The notes under the pieces: generated by a model
The model's database searches: none
What the model was told of the DNA's origin: nothing
The model's input: the letters and a program-made list of their open reading frames with translations, nothing else
Part shown: positions 62,684 through 64,000 of the stretch, one piece after another
Numbering within the stretch: position 1 is the stretch's first letter
Layout of the letters: every line of letters starts with the position of its first letter
NCBI GenBank assembly: GCA_017473115.1
Contig: JAFUNC010000010.1
Span: 62,001 to 126,000 of the forward strand
Direction of reading: 5' to 3'
Origin: Lachnospiraceae bacterium
Lineage (GTDB): Bacteria; Bacillota; Clostridia; Lachnospirales; Lachnospiraceae
Length of the DNA stretch: 64,000 nucleotides
Program-made: the position numbers and the translations under genes

Positions 62684-63547
62684 GTGAGGAAAATAAAAAT
62701 ATCTGCTTTGATACTTATTTGTATGTTCGGATTAGTAGCTTGCACAGCGTCAGAACAGGAGATTACAGAAGAGAATTCTGTTGTTGAAGAAGAGAGTGTT
62801 GGTGATAGTGAAGACAATATTTCCGAAGATATAGCGGATGATAGCGGTGAGAATAATGGAGTAGTTGAATCTTCAGAAATACTTTTACAAGATGAAGATG
62901 TCCGAAGCATTACGATAGATTTGTCTGACGTGAAAGAAACATATGCAGAAGGCGATGCTGTTACGCCATTAAATCTTAAAATTATATCTGAAGAGGAAAA
63001 TGGTATTACTTGGGCAGACGATTGGTATAATGAAATGAATTTGTCGTTACCGATGGTTGATGGTGCTTGGAAACGTTTTTACGATGCAACGTATGAATAT
63101 TTATGGATTGACGAATGCCTTAAAATCTATGAAAGAGAAACAGGAAAACATTTGTATACATTAGAATATCCAACTGACCGGTGGTATGTAAACGGCAATA
63201 ATGCGTATATTAAAGATGGTATATTCTATGGAGCAAGTATTGCCAACGGCTACGCAGACTCGGATACCTGCTTTATGTTTGCGTATGATTTGAATAACGA
63301 GAAAATACTTTGGAGAAGTGCCAGTCAGTCATATAATACGATGAATTTTATTGTAATAGACGATGTAATAATATGTGGCTATGGTTTTACGGAAGAGAAG
63401 GATTATTTATATCAGATAAATATGAATACGGGAGAAGTCATTGATAAACTTGAACTTAAGAAGATGCCTGATCTGCTTGTGGAACAAGATGGTAAAATTT
63501 ATGTTCATACCTATAGTTATGATTATGTAATAGAAATAGATTCATAA
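62684..63547 (+). CDS. Putative lipoprotein with PQQ/WD-like repeats
   Basis: 287 aa, starting at GTG 62684 with AGGAGGGG upstream. The signal sequence ends in LVAC (lipobox, about residues 17-20). A long acidic Glu/Ser linker (about 24-75) leads into a domain with PQQ-like beta-propeller blades (YERETGKHLYTLEYPTDR, AYDLNNEKILWRS, INMNTGEVIDKLEL). It could bind a ligand or protein at the cell surface. It is the last gene of the operon. Confidence 0.75.
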   Translation: MRKIKISALILICMFGLVACTASEQEITEENSVVEEESVGDSEDNISEDIADDSGENNGVVESSEILLQDEDVRSITIDLSDVKETYAEGDAVTPLNLKIISEEENGITWADDWYNEMNLSLPMVDGAWKRFYDATYEYLWIDECLKIYERETGKHLYTLEYPTDRWYVNGNNAYIKDGIFYGASIANGYADSDTCFMFAYDLNNEKILWRSASQSYNTMNFIVIDDVIICGYGFTEEKDYLYQINMNTGEVIDKLELKKMPDLLVEQDGKIYVHTYSYDYVIEIDS

Positions 63548-63630
63548 ATTTTCGTCAAAATGATTGTATCTTTCGTACAATAGGAATAAAGTAGTAAATA
63601 AGAAAAGATGAAAAAAAACGAGGTGAAAAC

Positions 63631-64000
63631 ATGAAAGTTTTATTGGTATGCGGAAGTCCCCACAAAGAGGGATGCACACACACTGCATTGGCGGAAGTGG
63701 CCAAAACATTGCAGGAAGAAGGTATTGAAACCAAAGAAGTATGGATTGGAAATAAGCCGGTGGGCGGTTGTACGGCTTGCGGTGCCTGCAGTAAACTTGG
63801 CAAATGTATGTATGATGATGTGGTAAACGAAGTGTTGGCAGAAATCGATACATATGACGGTTTTATTTTTGGTACGCCGGTATATTATGCATCGCCCAAC
63901 GGAAGTATGTTGGGATTTATGGATCGCCTTTTTTATGCGGGTGCGGCGAAAATGGCTTACAAGCCTGCGGCAGCAGTGGCATCTGCAAGACGTGGCGGTA
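63631..64000 (+). CDS. Flavodoxin-like NAD(P)H-dependent FMN reductase, 3' end outside the window
   Basis: The visible 123 residues start MKVLLVCGSPHKEGCTHTAL, the flavin phosphate loop of the NADPH-dependent FMN reductase / iron-sulfur flavoprotein family. GGCTACGACSKLGKC resembles the cysteine cluster seen in such flavoproteins, and GTPVYYASPNGSMLGFMDRLFY is the conserved flavin-binding segment. CGAGGTG lies 6-12 bases before ATG 63631. The frame stays open to the end of the window. Confidence 0.9.
   Translation, partial: MKVLLVCGSPHKEGCTHTALAEVAKTLQEEGIETKEVWIGNKPVGGCTACGACSKLGKCMYDDVVNEVLAEIDTYDGFIFGTPVYYASPNGSMLGFMDRLFYAGAAKMAYKPAAAVASARRGG

Overview
The window looks like a chromosome segment of a low-to-moderate GC Clostridia bacterium, most likely a Lachnospiraceae gut or rumen commensal. 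This rests on gene content: a GH94 cellobiose phosphorylase beside a three-gene sugar ABC importer, glycogen phosphorylase with 4-alpha-glucanotransferase, BlaI/BlaR1-type regulators, a type III toxin-antitoxin locus of the kind first described in this family, AGGAGG-type ribosome binding sites and sigma-A-like promoters. No 16S rRNA gene is present, so a genus cannot be named.

The left 12 kb is the most unusual part. Two membrane-anchored Ser/Thr kinases (the first cut by the window edge) are followed by an extra ClpP and a soluble VirD4/TraG-like ATPase. After a small ribbon-helix-helix gene on the other strand comes a chaperone operon: a GrpE-like protein, a short lid-less Hsp70, a small membrane protein, a membrane protein with a J-domain-like N-terminus lacking HPD and a C-terminal SH3b domain, and an unrecognised protein. 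Three places in this region (before clpP, after the VirD4-like gene, and before the 11.3 kb gene) carry the same promoter architecture with identical internal spacing: TAAACTT, 4 bases, TGAAAA, 17 bases, TATA. I read this as one co-regulated kinase/protease/chaperone/ATPase system and do not recognise it as a described one.

From 12 to 40 kb the segment is mostly housekeeping and metabolism: a MATE transporter, tRNA-Leu, duplicated Ca/Na antiporters, a type III toxin-antitoxin locus (two 46-base pseudoknot-like RNA repeats, an attenuator, then a ToxN/AbiQ-type toxin), glycogen phosphorylase and malQ, a CYTH protein, MgtC, small SmpA/OmlA-like membrane proteins, cysK, and a divergent cellobiose phosphorylase / sugar ABC transporter locus. 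A HAAS/DUF1700-like protein, a chemoreceptor with a lysine-rich extension, a 23S rRNA methyltransferase-like protein, an XTP pyrophosphatase and a YfcE-type phosphodiesterase follow.

A tRNA-Pro/tRNA-Gly pair at 39.9 kb has a perfect consensus promoter. A tyrosine recombinase lies next to it, followed by an HNH protein with a PUA/EVE-like N-terminus and a pair of unrecognised paralogues. This looks like a small island or remnant ending near 45.6 kb.

The right part holds a beta-CASP hydrolase, a divergent PdxR/pyridoxal-kinase pair, small duplicated membrane proteins, guaB, a lone BlaI regulator, a frameshifted ORF6N gene, and a BlaI/BlaR1-type operon with sensor-like extracellular proteins and lipoproteins. 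The window ends inside a flavodoxin-like FMN reductase gene.

Three intergenic elements (22.3, 33.2 and 50.8 kb) share an internal core containing ACGTAGC. Each is enclosed by a long, nearly perfect inverted repeat whose outer sequence differs from copy to copy.
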